DNA of 19,578 bases. Source: Actinomycetota bacterium. GTDB taxonomy: Bacteria > Actinomycetota > Actinomycetes > Nanopelagicales > Nanopelagicaceae. The DNA lies in the NCBI GenBank assembly GCA_026392775.1, contig JAPLBK010000117.1:1-19578 (forward strand). The letters are read 5' to 3'. This document shows positions 1 through 6,071 of the stretch, piece after piece. Position numbers and translations under genes: made by a program. The number at the start of each line of letters is the position of its first letter. Within the stretch, counting starts at the first letter, position 1. Below the pieces are notes generated by a model, which was not told the DNA's origin, did no database searches, and worked only from the letters and a program-made list of their open reading frames with translations.

Positions 1-242
1 CTGCTGGAATTTATGTTGGCTCCCTGGTAGATATCTACTGGGTTATCGATAGCCTCAATGGTGAATCACCACAGGATCCGATTCTTATTCTGGGCAGTGT
101 TCCTATTATTAGTGCTGATATAAAAAATAAGAACTTTGGTACAGATGCAGCGATAACAGTCTCAGTTGAGCAAACGCAAGTACTACGCCTTCTATCTGCC
201 ACAACTTCTGGTCGCTTAGTAGTGATTAGCTCTAATGTCTAG
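1..242 (+). CDS. cpaB: CpaB/RcpC-like Flp pilus assembly protein, C-terminal fragment
   Basis: The gene enters from the left edge. The open frame starts at base 3 and ends at the TAG at 240-242, leaving about 79 residues. The visible part resembles the C-terminal SAF/RcpC region of CpaB: a GSLVDIYWVI strand like the family's 'G..VDv', a middle strand LILGSVPIIS, and the closing stretch VSVEQTQVLRLLSATTSGRLVVIS, which matches the 'v.peqa.kl..A...G.l.l.l' pattern. CpaB proteins help assemble type IVc (Tad/Flp) pili at the envelope. The stop overlaps the next start in ATGTCTAG, so the CpaE-like gene is probably translationally coupled. The N-terminal membrane segment is outside the window. The family call rests on this short C-terminus and on the neighbour. 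Confidence 0.7.
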   Translation, partial: AGIYVGSLVDIYWVIDSLNGESPQDPILILGSVPIISADIKNKNFGTDAAITVSVEQTQVLRLLSATTSGRLVVISSNV

Positions 243-1329
243 CCAAGAACTGCCAGTTGTAATCACGGCGATATCAGATGCCCAGTTCGAGGGCTTTGTT
301 TCTGGAACTCTCTTTGCACAGGGGTGGAGTGTGGTTTTTAGGGCTATTGATACAGAGGCACTTGAGAGATTTTGCTTAAGCAATTCAGAACAAGCTGCCA
401 GTTCACTTCTTATTTATTCTCCAGATTTACCAGGAATTTCTAGTGAAGTGGTGAAGAACTTAACGACGAAGGTTAAACAAGTCGTTGGATTTTCATCAAA
501 AACTAATCCAGAGTTCGCAGAACTACATCCCAATCCAGCAACTGCCACTGATCTTGTGAGTATTGTGCGAGGTTTTATCCGTGCACCCATGCTGCGCCAA
601 GCAAGTCAGGTAAGTCGGGCTAACCGCAAAGCTCACGTAGTAGCGATTGGATCTGCAGGCAGTGACACAGGGTGCACAACTATTGCCCTCAATCTGGCCA
701 TGGAGTTAAGCATTTTAGGTAAGTCAACGCTACTTATTGATGCAAACTTTCGAGCGCCATCCATAGCTGCCCTGATTGCAATTCGTAATGTTCAATCTGA
801 GTCAGGTTGGAGGACTATTGCCCCACAACTAGCAATTGCTGAAATTACTCAGCAAGAATCTGGAAGTATTGATCAGTTGATGGAGAGTGCAACGCAGAGT
901 TTTGACAACATAGTCATTGATTTAGGATCTATTTCTGGGTTATCTAATCGCTTAACTGATAGGCGCTGGACATCAACGATGACCACATGGAGTTGCGACC
1001 AAGGCGATGAGCTCATGGTTATTACTCGTCCAGACCTACTTGGAATCCATCGGTTAGAACAGGTCTGTGCTTTACTGGAAAAAACTTCTATTAGAGCTGC
1101 ACTTAGCTTCACACTCAACATGCGATCTCAAGGCAAAAAAGGTGCTGATGAAGAAGCCCAGTTCTTGGCAATTACTACGAGATTGCGACCATTGCGTGTT
1201 CGAGTCATAAACCGTGATCTGCGGGCGGCATCCAAGGCTCTAGAGGAAAAGGCCACACTCATAGAGGTCAATATGCGCTCTGCGCTGCGTAAATCAATTG
1301 CAATAATGGCCAGTGAGCTCAAGCGCTAA
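235..1329 (+). CDS. cpaE: CpaE/TadZ-like pilus assembly ATPase (MinD superfamily) with degenerate Walker A
   Basis: This 364-residue protein has a divergent N-terminal receiver-like part (about 1-120) and a MinD/ParA-like domain from about 134. Visible MinD features are the strand VVAIGS, the loop AGSDTGCTT (141-149) followed by IALNLA, the LLIDANFRAPSIA switch region (Asp169) and the FDNIVIDLG strand. In the loop the usual KGGxGKT reads GSDTGCT, so both the signature lysine and the Walker A lysine are absent; Cys147 sits at the second position. Caulobacter-type CpaE/TadZ proteins also have atypical Walker A loops and act as polar localisation factors for Tad pili. The start overlaps the CpaB stop by 8 bases and has no Shine-Dalgarno sequence, so coupling is likely. 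Whether it hydrolyses ATP cannot be told from sequence. Confidence 0.75.
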   Translation: MSSQELPVVITAISDAQFEGFVSGTLFAQGWSVVFRAIDTEALERFCLSNSEQAASSLLIYSPDLPGISSEVVKNLTTKVKQVVGFSSKTNPEFAELHPNPATATDLVSIVRGFIRAPMLRQASQVSRANRKAHVVAIGSAGSDTGCTTIALNLAMELSILGKSTLLIDANFRAPSIAALIAIRNVQSESGWRTIAPQLAIAEITQQESGSIDQLMESATQSFDNIVIDLGSISGLSNRLTDRRWTSTMTTWSCDQGDELMVITRPDLLGIHRLEQVCALLEKTSIRAALSFTLNMRSQGKKGADEEAQFLAITTRLRPLRVRVINRDLRAASKALEEKATLIEVNMRSALRKSIAIMASELKR

Positions 1330-1336
1330 CTTCTAA

Positions 1337-1342
1337 TACTAT
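1337..1342 (+). promoter_or_regulatory. Candidate -10 element of a leaderless transcript (TACTAT)
   Basis: TACTAT lies exactly 6 bases upstream of the ATG at 1349, in the 19-base gap after the CpaE-like gene. There is no well-placed Shine-Dalgarno (AAGG at 1344-1347 is too close) and no clear -35. It would put a transcription start at or next to the ATG and would separate the pdtaS unit from the pilus cluster. Confidence 0.35.
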
Positions 1343-1348
1343 TAAGGC

Positions 1349-1735
1349 ATGCGAGCCTATCTTCCACTATCTCACGATGAGCTTGCTGTCTTCCTTAATT
1401 CTGGAAGCAAGACCATAGAATCAATTTTGGCTCCGACGCCTTTTTATGTCGGTGAAAATGAGGATTTAGGTGAAGAAGAGATTGAATATCTTTTATCCCT
1501 TGAGGCAGCGCAAGATTCCATTGAACTGCGTTCATCAGATAAAGCACCTGGAATTGTTTTAGCTATTGAGTTAGAGGCCCAGCAGGTTAACGCAGTCAAT
1601 GAAAATTCAGTCACCTTGAACTCTGCAATCACATGGGAGCAAGTGCAGTGCGCATTACTTCTCTTTCCTGATGAAGAAGAATTGATCTGGTTTGCAACCC
1701 AAGAGATTGAAATAAACCTAGGGGAGTGGAAGTAA
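1349..1735 (+). CDS. Small acidic protein of unknown function, possibly DUF6912
   Basis: This 128-residue soluble protein has no signal peptide or membrane segment. It starts MRAYLPLS, which resembles the 'MRVYxPAT' start of actinobacterial DUF6912 proteins. That assignment is from memory and tentative. The middle is rich in Glu and Asp (GENEDLGEEEIEYL; DEEELIWF), with alternating hydrophobic strands (GIVLAIELE; CALLLFPDEEELIWFATQEIEI). It sits 19 bases after the pilus gene and 1 base before pdtaS, so it is probably co-transcribed with the kinase. No catalytic motif is visible, and I propose no biochemical role. Confidence 0.7.
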   Translation: MRAYLPLSHDELAVFLNSGSKTIESILAPTPFYVGENEDLGEEEIEYLLSLEAAQDSIELRSSDKAPGIVLAIELEAQQVNAVNENSVTLNSAITWEQVQCALLLFPDEEELIWFATQEIEINLGEWK

Positions 1736-1736
1736 C

Positions 1737-3206
1737 GTGCCCCAGTTCGAGACATTAATTCATAGCCGCAGCTCAGTTACGATCGATCAGGCACACAAGC
1801 TGCGCGAGCTAGTTGCTGATTGGCAATTGCTCTCAGATCTCTCTTTTGCCGATCTAATTCTTTGGGTCCCTGTTCGAAAAGATATGAAGATGTGGCCAAC
1901 GGGCCATGTTGCTGTGGCACATATCCGTCCGACAACTGCAGCAACAGTTTTTACCAATGATGTTATTGGCGATGAAGTGATGTGGGGGAGCCGACCAAGA
2001 ATTGATTTGGCATTATCTAGCGGTGAGATTGTTCGTGATTCAGAGGCTGAACTCTTCGGTGAAGTGATGATTAAAGAAGAAGCTGTGCCTGTGCTATTTG
2101 ATGGTCAAGTAATTGCTGTCATTACACGACATCGCAACGCTGATTTAATGCGCTCACCAAGTCGACTTGAATTAAATTATCGCGAGATTGCACACAGCCT
2201 TTATCGGATGGTGGCCCAAGGTTCATTTCCTTACCAAGATGCAGGTTCACTTTTTGAACCGGTACCACGTGTGGGAGATGGCCTGATTCGCCTGGATGTG
2301 AATGGTGTCATTTCATATGCAAGCCCTAATGCTCGATCTGCATTTAGCCGAATGGGATGGAAAAATGAGATTGAAAATAACAAATTAGGCGAAGTTGCCG
2401 AAGCCGTTGCTAAGAATTCTCCTGATCCCCATGAAGAAGGAATTCGCACGCGTCTTAATGGAAAAACTTTGCGACGCGTTGATATTGATAATCAAGGTGC
2501 AACAATTGATCTGCTGGTACTTCCATTGCTGCAAGGTGAAGATCGAATCGGTGCCATTGTTTTATTGCAAAATGTGACTGAACTTCGCAGGCGAGACAGA
2601 GAGCTTGTTACTAAGGATGCAACTATCCGGGAAATTCACCACCGTGTTAAAAACAACCTCCAGACTGTTTCAGCCCTTCTTCGCTTGCAAGCTCGTAGAA
2701 TCGAAGATCCGAGTGCATCATCGGCCCTTAATGAAGCGGTTCGACGTATTGCCTCTATTGCACTTGTTCATGACACGCTTTCAACAAGTAGTGAAAACAC
2801 TGTTGCCTTTGATGAAGTGCTTACTAGTTTGATAACTCATGCACTTGAACTAAGTCCTCGAATGGGAGAACTACGGATTGAGAGAAAGGGAGAACTTGGC
2901 TCACTTGAATCCAGGCTCGCAACCCCACTCTCACTTGTCGTCACAGAGTTAATGCACAACGCCTTAGAGCATGGCTTGGCTGAAGAAGGTTCCTTGCTTT
3001 CAATTGAACTATCTCGCTATAGCAACGAGTGCGTCATCAATATTACAGATGATGGAGTTGGATTGCCTGAAGGTTTTGATTTAGCGACCTCTTCAAATCT
3101 AGGACTTCAGATTGTCAGAACACTTACAGAGAATGAACTCAAAGGTGTTTTGAAATTACAATCAACGGATTCAGGCACCCAAGCACACTTGCGTTTTCCG
3201 CTTTAG
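1737..3206 (+). CDS. pdtaS: PdtaS-like cytosolic sensor histidine kinase (GAF-PAS-HisKA_2-HATPase)
   Basis: This is a 489-residue kinase with no membrane segment. An N-terminal GAF-like region (about 1-160) is followed by a PAS-like region (about 175-285, DGLIRLDVNGVISYASPNAR) and a HisKA_2 dimerisation motif REIHHRVKNNLQ, with the phosphorylated His at 301/302. The HATPase has an N box TELMHNALEHG (Asn408), a G1 motif DDGVGLP (438-444) and a G2-like NLGLQIV (about 454-460). M. tuberculosis PdtaS (Rv3220c) has the same architecture, signals to the ANTAR RNA-binding regulator PdtaR, and is convergent to whiB1 as here. PdtaR is not in the window. The GTG start is supported by AGGGGAG and GGAAG just upstream, inside the end of the preceding gene. 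The stop TAG shares bases with the whiB1 stop on the other strand. Confidence 0.88.
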   Translation: MPQFETLIHSRSSVTIDQAHKLRELVADWQLLSDLSFADLILWVPVRKDMKMWPTGHVAVAHIRPTTAATVFTNDVIGDEVMWGSRPRIDLALSSGEIVRDSEAELFGEVMIKEEAVPVLFDGQVIAVITRHRNADLMRSPSRLELNYREIAHSLYRMVAQGSFPYQDAGSLFEPVPRVGDGLIRLDVNGVISYASPNARSAFSRMGWKNEIENNKLGEVAEAVAKNSPDPHEEGIRTRLNGKTLRRVDIDNQGATIDLLVLPLLQGEDRIGAIVLLQNVTELRRRDRELVTKDATIREIHHRVKNNLQTVSALLRLQARRIEDPSASSALNEAVRRIASIALVHDTLSTSSENTVAFDEVLTSLITHALELSPRMGELRIERKGELGSLESRLATPLSLVVTELMHNALEHGLAEEGSLLSIELSRYSNECVINITDDGVGLPEGFDLATSSNLGLQIVRTLTENELKGVLKLQSTDSGTQAHLRFPL

Positions 3207-3472
3207 AATTGGTTTTGCTGCTCCATTAAACGGGCACGATTACGTGCTGCGCGGCGCTTAAGTGCGCGGCGCTCATCTTCTGAAAGCCCGCCCCACACTC
3301 CAGCATCTTGCCCACTCTCTAAGGCCCAAGCAAGACATGGTTCTTTAACGATGCAACGGTTACAAACTTTTTTAGCTTCTTCGATTTGGGTAATTGCTGG
3401 TCCAGTATTTCCAACTGGAAAGAAGAGTTCAGGATCTTCATCGCGGCACGCAGATTGATGTCGCCAATCCAT
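3203..3472 (-). CDS. whiB1: WhiB1-type iron-sulfur transcription factor
   Basis: This 89-residue protein has the full Wbl layout: Cys9, then Cys37-x2-Cys40-x5-Cys46 to ligate a [4Fe-4S] cluster, the turn GVWGG, and a basic C-terminal DNA-binding tail (ERRALKRRAARNRAR). The N-terminal MDWRH, RDEDPELFFPVGN and VCNRC blocks are nearly those of mycobacterial WhiB1, an essential NO-sensitive regulator that binds the housekeeping sigma factor. Pairing with convergent pdtaS is the same as in M. tuberculosis, which strengthens the orthology. The ATG is preceded by a strong AAGGGGG six bases away. The leader holds a hairpin with a T run, and a possible promoter lies near the tRNA 3' end. The 3' end overlaps the pdtaS stop by four bases. 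Confidence 0.95.
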   Translation of the reverse strand: MDWRHQSACRDEDPELFFPVGNTGPAITQIEEAKKVCNRCIVKEPCLAWALESGQDAGVWGGLSEDERRALKRRAARNRARLMEQQNQF

Positions 3473-3478
3473 GGGGTG

Positions 3479-3485
3479 CCCCCTT
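3479..3485 (-). promoter_or_regulatory. Strong ribosome binding site of whiB1
   Basis: On the minus strand AAGGGGG is followed by six bases and the whiB1 ATG. It is one of few strong Shine-Dalgarno sequences in the window. The bases beside the start form GGGGTGCCCC (3473-3482), so part of the site is self-complementary. The upstream hairpin ends only 9 bases before it. Confidence 0.6.
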
Positions 3486-3514
3486 CATATAAAAGATTTG
3501 GGCATACCCAAATC
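3486..3514 (-). terminator. Hairpin plus T run in the whiB1 leader: attenuator, or terminator of the tRNA transcript
   Basis: Bases 3495-3514 form a perfect inverted repeat, GATTTGGG and CCCAAATC, with a four-base loop. Read on the minus strand the stem is followed at once by TTTTATATG, the layout of an intrinsic terminator. On the plus strand no T run follows, so the signal has direction. It lies 23-42 bases upstream of the whiB1 ATG and about 130 bases downstream of the tRNA-Arg gene on the same strand. It may end tRNA read-through, attenuate whiB1, or be an operator palindrome; sequence alone cannot decide. Confidence 0.5.
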
Positions 3515-3609
3515 ATGTAAAACCTTGTGGTGGATATACGCACATCGATGTCGCGCAAGATGTGAATTCTCCCTTGTTTGGCAGTGATTAACAAGGATGA
3601 ATCGAAAGA

Positions 3610-3639
3610 GATTTAGAAAATTAGGGTGATATGCGTCAA
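3610..3639 (-). promoter_or_regulatory. Candidate whiB1 promoter (TTGACG - 18 - TAAATC)
   Basis: On the minus strand TTGACG (3634-3639) and TAAATC (3610-3615) are 18 bases apart, starting 5 bases past the tRNA-Arg 3' end. This would give whiB1 a leader of roughly 130 bases containing the hairpin at 3495-3514. The -35 is good and the -10 imperfect. Read-through from the tRNA promoter is an alternative. Confidence 0.35.
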
Positions 3640-3644
3640 GTGAG

Positions 3645-3716
3645 TGCCCCCGACAGGAATCGAACCTGTGCACCCGCCTCCGGAGGGCGGTGCTCTATCC
3701 CCTGAGCTACGGGGGC
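3645..3716 (-). tRNA. tRNA-Arg (anticodon CCG)
   Basis: The minus strand folds as a full cloverleaf of 72 bases: acceptor GCCCCCG/CGGGGGC, D arm GCTC...GAGC, anticodon stem CCGCC/GGCGG around the loop CTCCGGA (anticodon CCG), a four-base variable loop, and T arm ACAGG-TTCGAAT-CCTGT, with discriminator A. The CCA end is not encoded (ACTCA follows). It would read CGG arginine codons. It is divergent from msrA and upstream of whiB1 on the same strand. Confidence 0.95.
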
Positions 3717-3779
3717 TCATGAGCATGAGTAGGTTATCAGCGGGTGCATCTATCTCGTGAAACTGCCAGAATGAGCGCT

Positions 3780-4307
3780 ATGAGTTCATTGGCATATTTT
3801 GCAACAGGTTGCTTTTGGGGTGCTGAGCGCCGTTTTTGGCAGATGGAAGGTGTGAAAGAAACATCTGTTGGTTATATGGGTGGCACTCGAGCTAATCCTT
3901 CATATGAACAAGTATGCACCGGAGTTACTGGTCACGCTGAAATAGTTCAAGTTACATTCGATGAGTCACAAGTGAGTTATCAGAGATTACTAGAAGAGTT
4001 TTGGACCATGCATGATCCAACCTCTTTAAATCAACAAGGTGGAGATATCGGAACACAGTACCGAAGCGCCATCTACACAACTACTCCTGAGCAATATGTG
4101 ACTGCAGTTAACTCACGAAATGTTTATCAAAATGTATTAACTCCACAAGGCTTAAATGAGATTGTTACGGAGATTAAGAGCGCCGAAGGGGTTCAATATT
4201 TCTTGGCCGAGGAATATCACCAAAAGTATTTACAGAAAAACCCCAACGGATATGACTGTCATTCCAGCACAGGTGTTGCTTATCCCAGCGTCGGAATTAA
4301 TGTATGA
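3780..4307 (+). CDS. msrA: Peptide methionine-S-sulfoxide reductase MsrA
   Basis: The enzyme reduces the S-epimer of methionine sulfoxide in proteins and free methionine in the cytosol. The family signature is at the N-terminus, ATGCFWGAE with the catalytic Cys in GCFWG. It is followed by VGYMGG, YEQVCTGVTGHAE, the DQ-like block QQGGDIGTQYRSAIY, and the C-terminal HQKYLQKNPNGYDCH, whose Cys may act in resolving. The frame is open from a GTG at 3744, with ATGs at 3771 and 3780. None has a Shine-Dalgarno. I chose 3780 because family proteins start shortly before the GCFWG motif; a GTG start at 3744 with TAGGTT upstream is the main alternative. The TGA overlaps the msrB start in ATGA, so the two are translationally coupled. 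Confidence 0.93.
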   Translation: MSSLAYFATGCFWGAERRFWQMEGVKETSVGYMGGTRANPSYEQVCTGVTGHAEIVQVTFDESQVSYQRLLEEFWTMHDPTSLNQQGGDIGTQYRSAIYTTTPEQYVTAVNSRNVYQNVLTPQGLNEIVTEIKSAEGVQYFLAEEYHQKYLQKNPNGYDCHSSTGVAYPSVGINV

Positions 4308-4717
4308 GCGAGAAAAATTATCCTGTATCGATAGATGAATTGGCTCTTAAAGCCAAGCTAGATCCACTTTCCTATGATGTGCTGCGAAACGCTGCAACTG
4401 AGCGACCTTTTACCGGTGAATACACCGACACCGACAAAGTGGGTGTTTATAAGTGCAAAGTGTGCAGCGCTGAACTTTTCCGCAGCGAAACTAAGTTTCA
4501 TTCAGGATGTGGGTGGCCTTCTTTCTATGCACCATCTGACGATGATGCAGTCGATCTCATTGAAGATCGTTCACTATTTCCACGAGTGCGAACCGAAGTT
4601 CGATGTGCAGCCTGTGGCTCACACTTGGGTCATATCTTCAAAGGCGAGGGTTATGACGTTCCTACCGATGAGCGCTGGTGCATTAACTCAGTTTCATTAA
4701 TCCTTGAGGATATTTAG
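4304..4717 (+). CDS. msrB: Peptide methionine-R-sulfoxide reductase MsrB
   Basis: This 137-residue enzyme reduces the R-epimer of methionine sulfoxide and so complements MsrA. Two CxxC pairs, CKVC and CAAC, would bind structural zinc. HSGCGWPSF is the substrate block, HLGHIF the usual core motif, and RWCINS holds the catalytic Cys in the RxCxN signature. Length is normal for a stand-alone MsrB. It overlaps msrA by four bases (ATGA) and converges on the glycosylase gene with a four-base stop overlap (TTAG). Together the pair forms a two-gene oxidative-damage repair operon. Confidence 0.95.
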   Translation: MSEKNYPVSIDELALKAKLDPLSYDVLRNAATERPFTGEYTDTDKVGVYKCKVCSAELFRSETKFHSGCGWPSFYAPSDDDAVDLIEDRSLFPRVRTEVRCAACGSHLGHIFKGEGYDVPTDERWCINSVSLILEDI

Positions 4718-5358
4718 TAATCCAACCCACGGCTTTCATGAACAGCTTGATAGCAGTACCAGGCAATAACACTTCGATATGGATGCAGTTTTTCACCTTT
4801 TAAATCTAAGACTTTAGCCAATGTCTCTTCTTTATTTTTATGGATGATGTCCCAACCTCGGCGCACCGCTAAATCTCCAGTAGGCCACACATCTAAGCGC
4901 CCCAATTGAAACATCATAAACATTTCAACAGTCCATCGACCGATGCCCCATAGGGAAGTTAATTTGTCGTAAATCTCTTGATCATCATGGATTTCATCGA
5001 TGGTATCTATAGGAATTGATTTATCAACAACTGCACCAGCAAGGCCCTTGAGTGTGCGGGTTTTTGCCCCTGAAATACCTATTTCACGCAATGCAATCTC
5101 ATCGAGTTTGATTAACTTCTTAGCGTTAATCGTTCCCTTACAAAGATCAACTAAGCGCCCATGAATTGTCTCTGCGGCTTTTACGGCTAGCTGTTGGGAG
5201 ATAACTGAATTAACCAAGGACTCAAAATGGGACTCAGCTGGAACGTTACGACCTATTGTGCACAGCGGGCGACGTTCAATCAGTGGTGCAAACTTGCGAT
5301 CCATCTGGCCAACTTCAGCAACTATTCGCCGCATCTTTTGAGAAGAGTGGACCGCCAT
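4714..5358 (-). CDS. AlkA-like DNA-3-methyladenine glycosylase (HhH-GPD)
   Basis: This 214-residue base-excision repair enzyme carries the HhH-GPD fold. The early helix holds SVISQQLAVKAA, the helix-hairpin-helix is LTSLWGIGRWTVEMF (about 134-148), and the catalytic Asp is in WPTGDLAV (Asp162). It lacks the four-Cys iron-sulfur loop of endonuclease III, which favours the AlkA/3-methyladenine branch. A TTG at 5361 is also in frame, but the ATG at 5358 is preferred; it lies 3 bases after the stop of the DUF4389 gene, so they are co-transcribed. Substrate range (alkylated purines) is inferred from the family. Its stop shares TTAG with msrB. Confidence 0.88.
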   Translation of the reverse strand: MAVHSSQKMRRIVAEVGQMDRKFAPLIERRPLCTIGRNVPAESHFESLVNSVISQQLAVKAAETIHGRLVDLCKGTINAKKLIKLDEIALREIGISGAKTRTLKGLAGAVVDKSIPIDTIDEIHDDQEIYDKLTSLWGIGRWTVEMFMMFQLGRLDVWPTGDLAVRRGWDIIHKNKEETLAKVLDLKGEKLHPYRSVIAWYCYQAVHESRGLDY

Positions 5359-5361
5359 CAA

Positions 5362-5955
5362 TTAGAGGGAGAAAGTTGGGTATTCGTCTGTGACAAATAG
5401 AAGTGCATAACCGAGAATCCGATTCCAATAGGCAATGGTGCCCACCACACCCTCAGCACACCATTCAGGATAATTACCAGTAAGAACAACACTTACCCAA
5501 GCAAAGATTGTGAGGAAGAAGGCATAGATGGCATAAACAAGACCAACTACACAGAGAGGAATCGCTAAGAACCACTTGACAAGAGGCAAGTAACGATTAA
5601 GGGCTTTTGGATCTACTTCTGGGAAAGTCACACTCACAACATCATTTTCTTCCAATGAAGGATATTCGTCAGTGAGTACGAGCAGATATGCATCAACACG
5701 TGTTGAGAGTGATAGAAAAGCTTCATTGAAAGCCAATAAATATGATGGGTATGCCTGGCGGAAAACTACGGATAGAGCTACGGGCAGAACGAAAAATCCA
5801 GTAACCCACGACATAGTGCCGGAATTAAATTGCTGAGGTGCAAAGGATGCGACAAAGATTGCTACTGGTACGATAAGGATGATGCGAAAGAGTGCGCTTA
5901 AGCGATTTCGCTCCGTCAGGGACACATCAATCTGGGTTTCAATTTGATTGCTCAT
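5362..5955 (-). CDS. DUF4389 membrane protein with two tandem repeat units
   Basis: This 197-residue membrane protein has about four hydrophobic segments (about 20-40, 48-66, 126-142 and 143-159). It is built of two similar halves. Each has a hydrophobic pair, then an amphipathic stretch with a YP, an Arg-x-x-x-Tyr-like pattern and the closing TDEYP motif: TDEYPSLE at about 95-102 and TDEYPTFSL at the end. TDEYP endings of this kind mark DUF4389, whose function is unknown. The frame extends upstream to 6009, but the ATG at 5955 fits best: charged soluble residues follow, and TAAATT lies 7 bases before it. It is the first gene of a two-gene unit with the glycosylase and is divergent from the LacI gene. 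Confidence 0.75.
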   Translation of the reverse strand: MSNQIETQIDVSLTERNRLSALFRIILIVPVAIFVASFAPQQFNSGTMSWVTGFFVLPVALSVVFRQAYPSYLLAFNEAFLSLSTRVDAYLLVLTDEYPSLEENDVVSVTFPEVDPKALNRYLPLVKWFLAIPLCVVGLVYAIYAFFLTIFAWVSVVLTGNYPEWCAEGVVGTIAYWNRILGYALLFVTDEYPTFSL

Positions 5956-5962
5956 GGTCACC

Positions 5963-5968
5963 AATTTA
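5963..5968 (-). promoter_or_regulatory. Candidate -10 element of a leaderless transcript (TAAATT)
   Basis: On the minus strand TAAATT is 7 bases upstream of the preferred ATG of the DUF4389 gene. No Shine-Dalgarno is present in the short space between (GGTGACC is weak). No convincing -35 is seen. Confidence 0.35.
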
Positions 5969-6027
5969 GCCGTAATTTGATCCAAGCTATTGCCATTTGC
6001 AGTGTGCATGGCCTAGTTTGCAGTCTC

Positions 6028-6056
6028 TTGCGGAACTATTTGCAGGTTTTTACAGT
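6028..6056 (+). promoter_or_regulatory. Candidate promoter of the LacI-family gene (TTGCGG - 17 - TACAGT)
   Basis: TTGCGG (6028-6033) and TACAGT (6051-6056) are 17 bases apart, upstream of the GTG at 6072. The predicted start near 6062-6064 would fall in or next to the ribosome binding site, leaving a very short leader, so the exact -10 is uncertain. No clean LacI-type palindrome with a central CG is visible here. Confidence 0.35.
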
Positions 6057-6060
6057 GTGT

Positions 6061-6067
6061 GGGGGAG
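6061..6067 (+). promoter_or_regulatory. Ribosome binding site that fixes the LacI-family start at GTG 6072
   Basis: GGGGGAG is followed by four bases and GTG. It decides in favour of this GTG over the ATG at 5997, which would add a 25-residue tail that is unlike any LacI N-terminus and overlaps the divergent promoter region. Confidence 0.6.
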
Positions 6068-6071
6068 TTGC

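Noticed and set aside
2231..2832. Short open frames inside pdtaS on both strands
   Set aside because: They lie within the well-supported kinase reading frame; composition is that of shadows of the coding frame.
3541..3552. Short palindrome ACATCGATGT in the whiB1 upstream region as an operator
   Set aside because: Ten-base palindromes occur often by chance, and it is not close to a clear promoter element.
3319..3673. Open frames on the minus strand covering the whiB1 5' region and part of the tRNA
   Set aside because: They overlap whiB1 in another frame or run into the tRNA gene, and show no conserved motif or ribosome binding site.
5997..6071. An N-terminal extension of the LacI regulator from ATG 5997
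   Set aside because: The extra 25 residues are unlike any LacI start, while GTG 6072 has a strong GGGGGAG site and begins at the helix-turn-helix.
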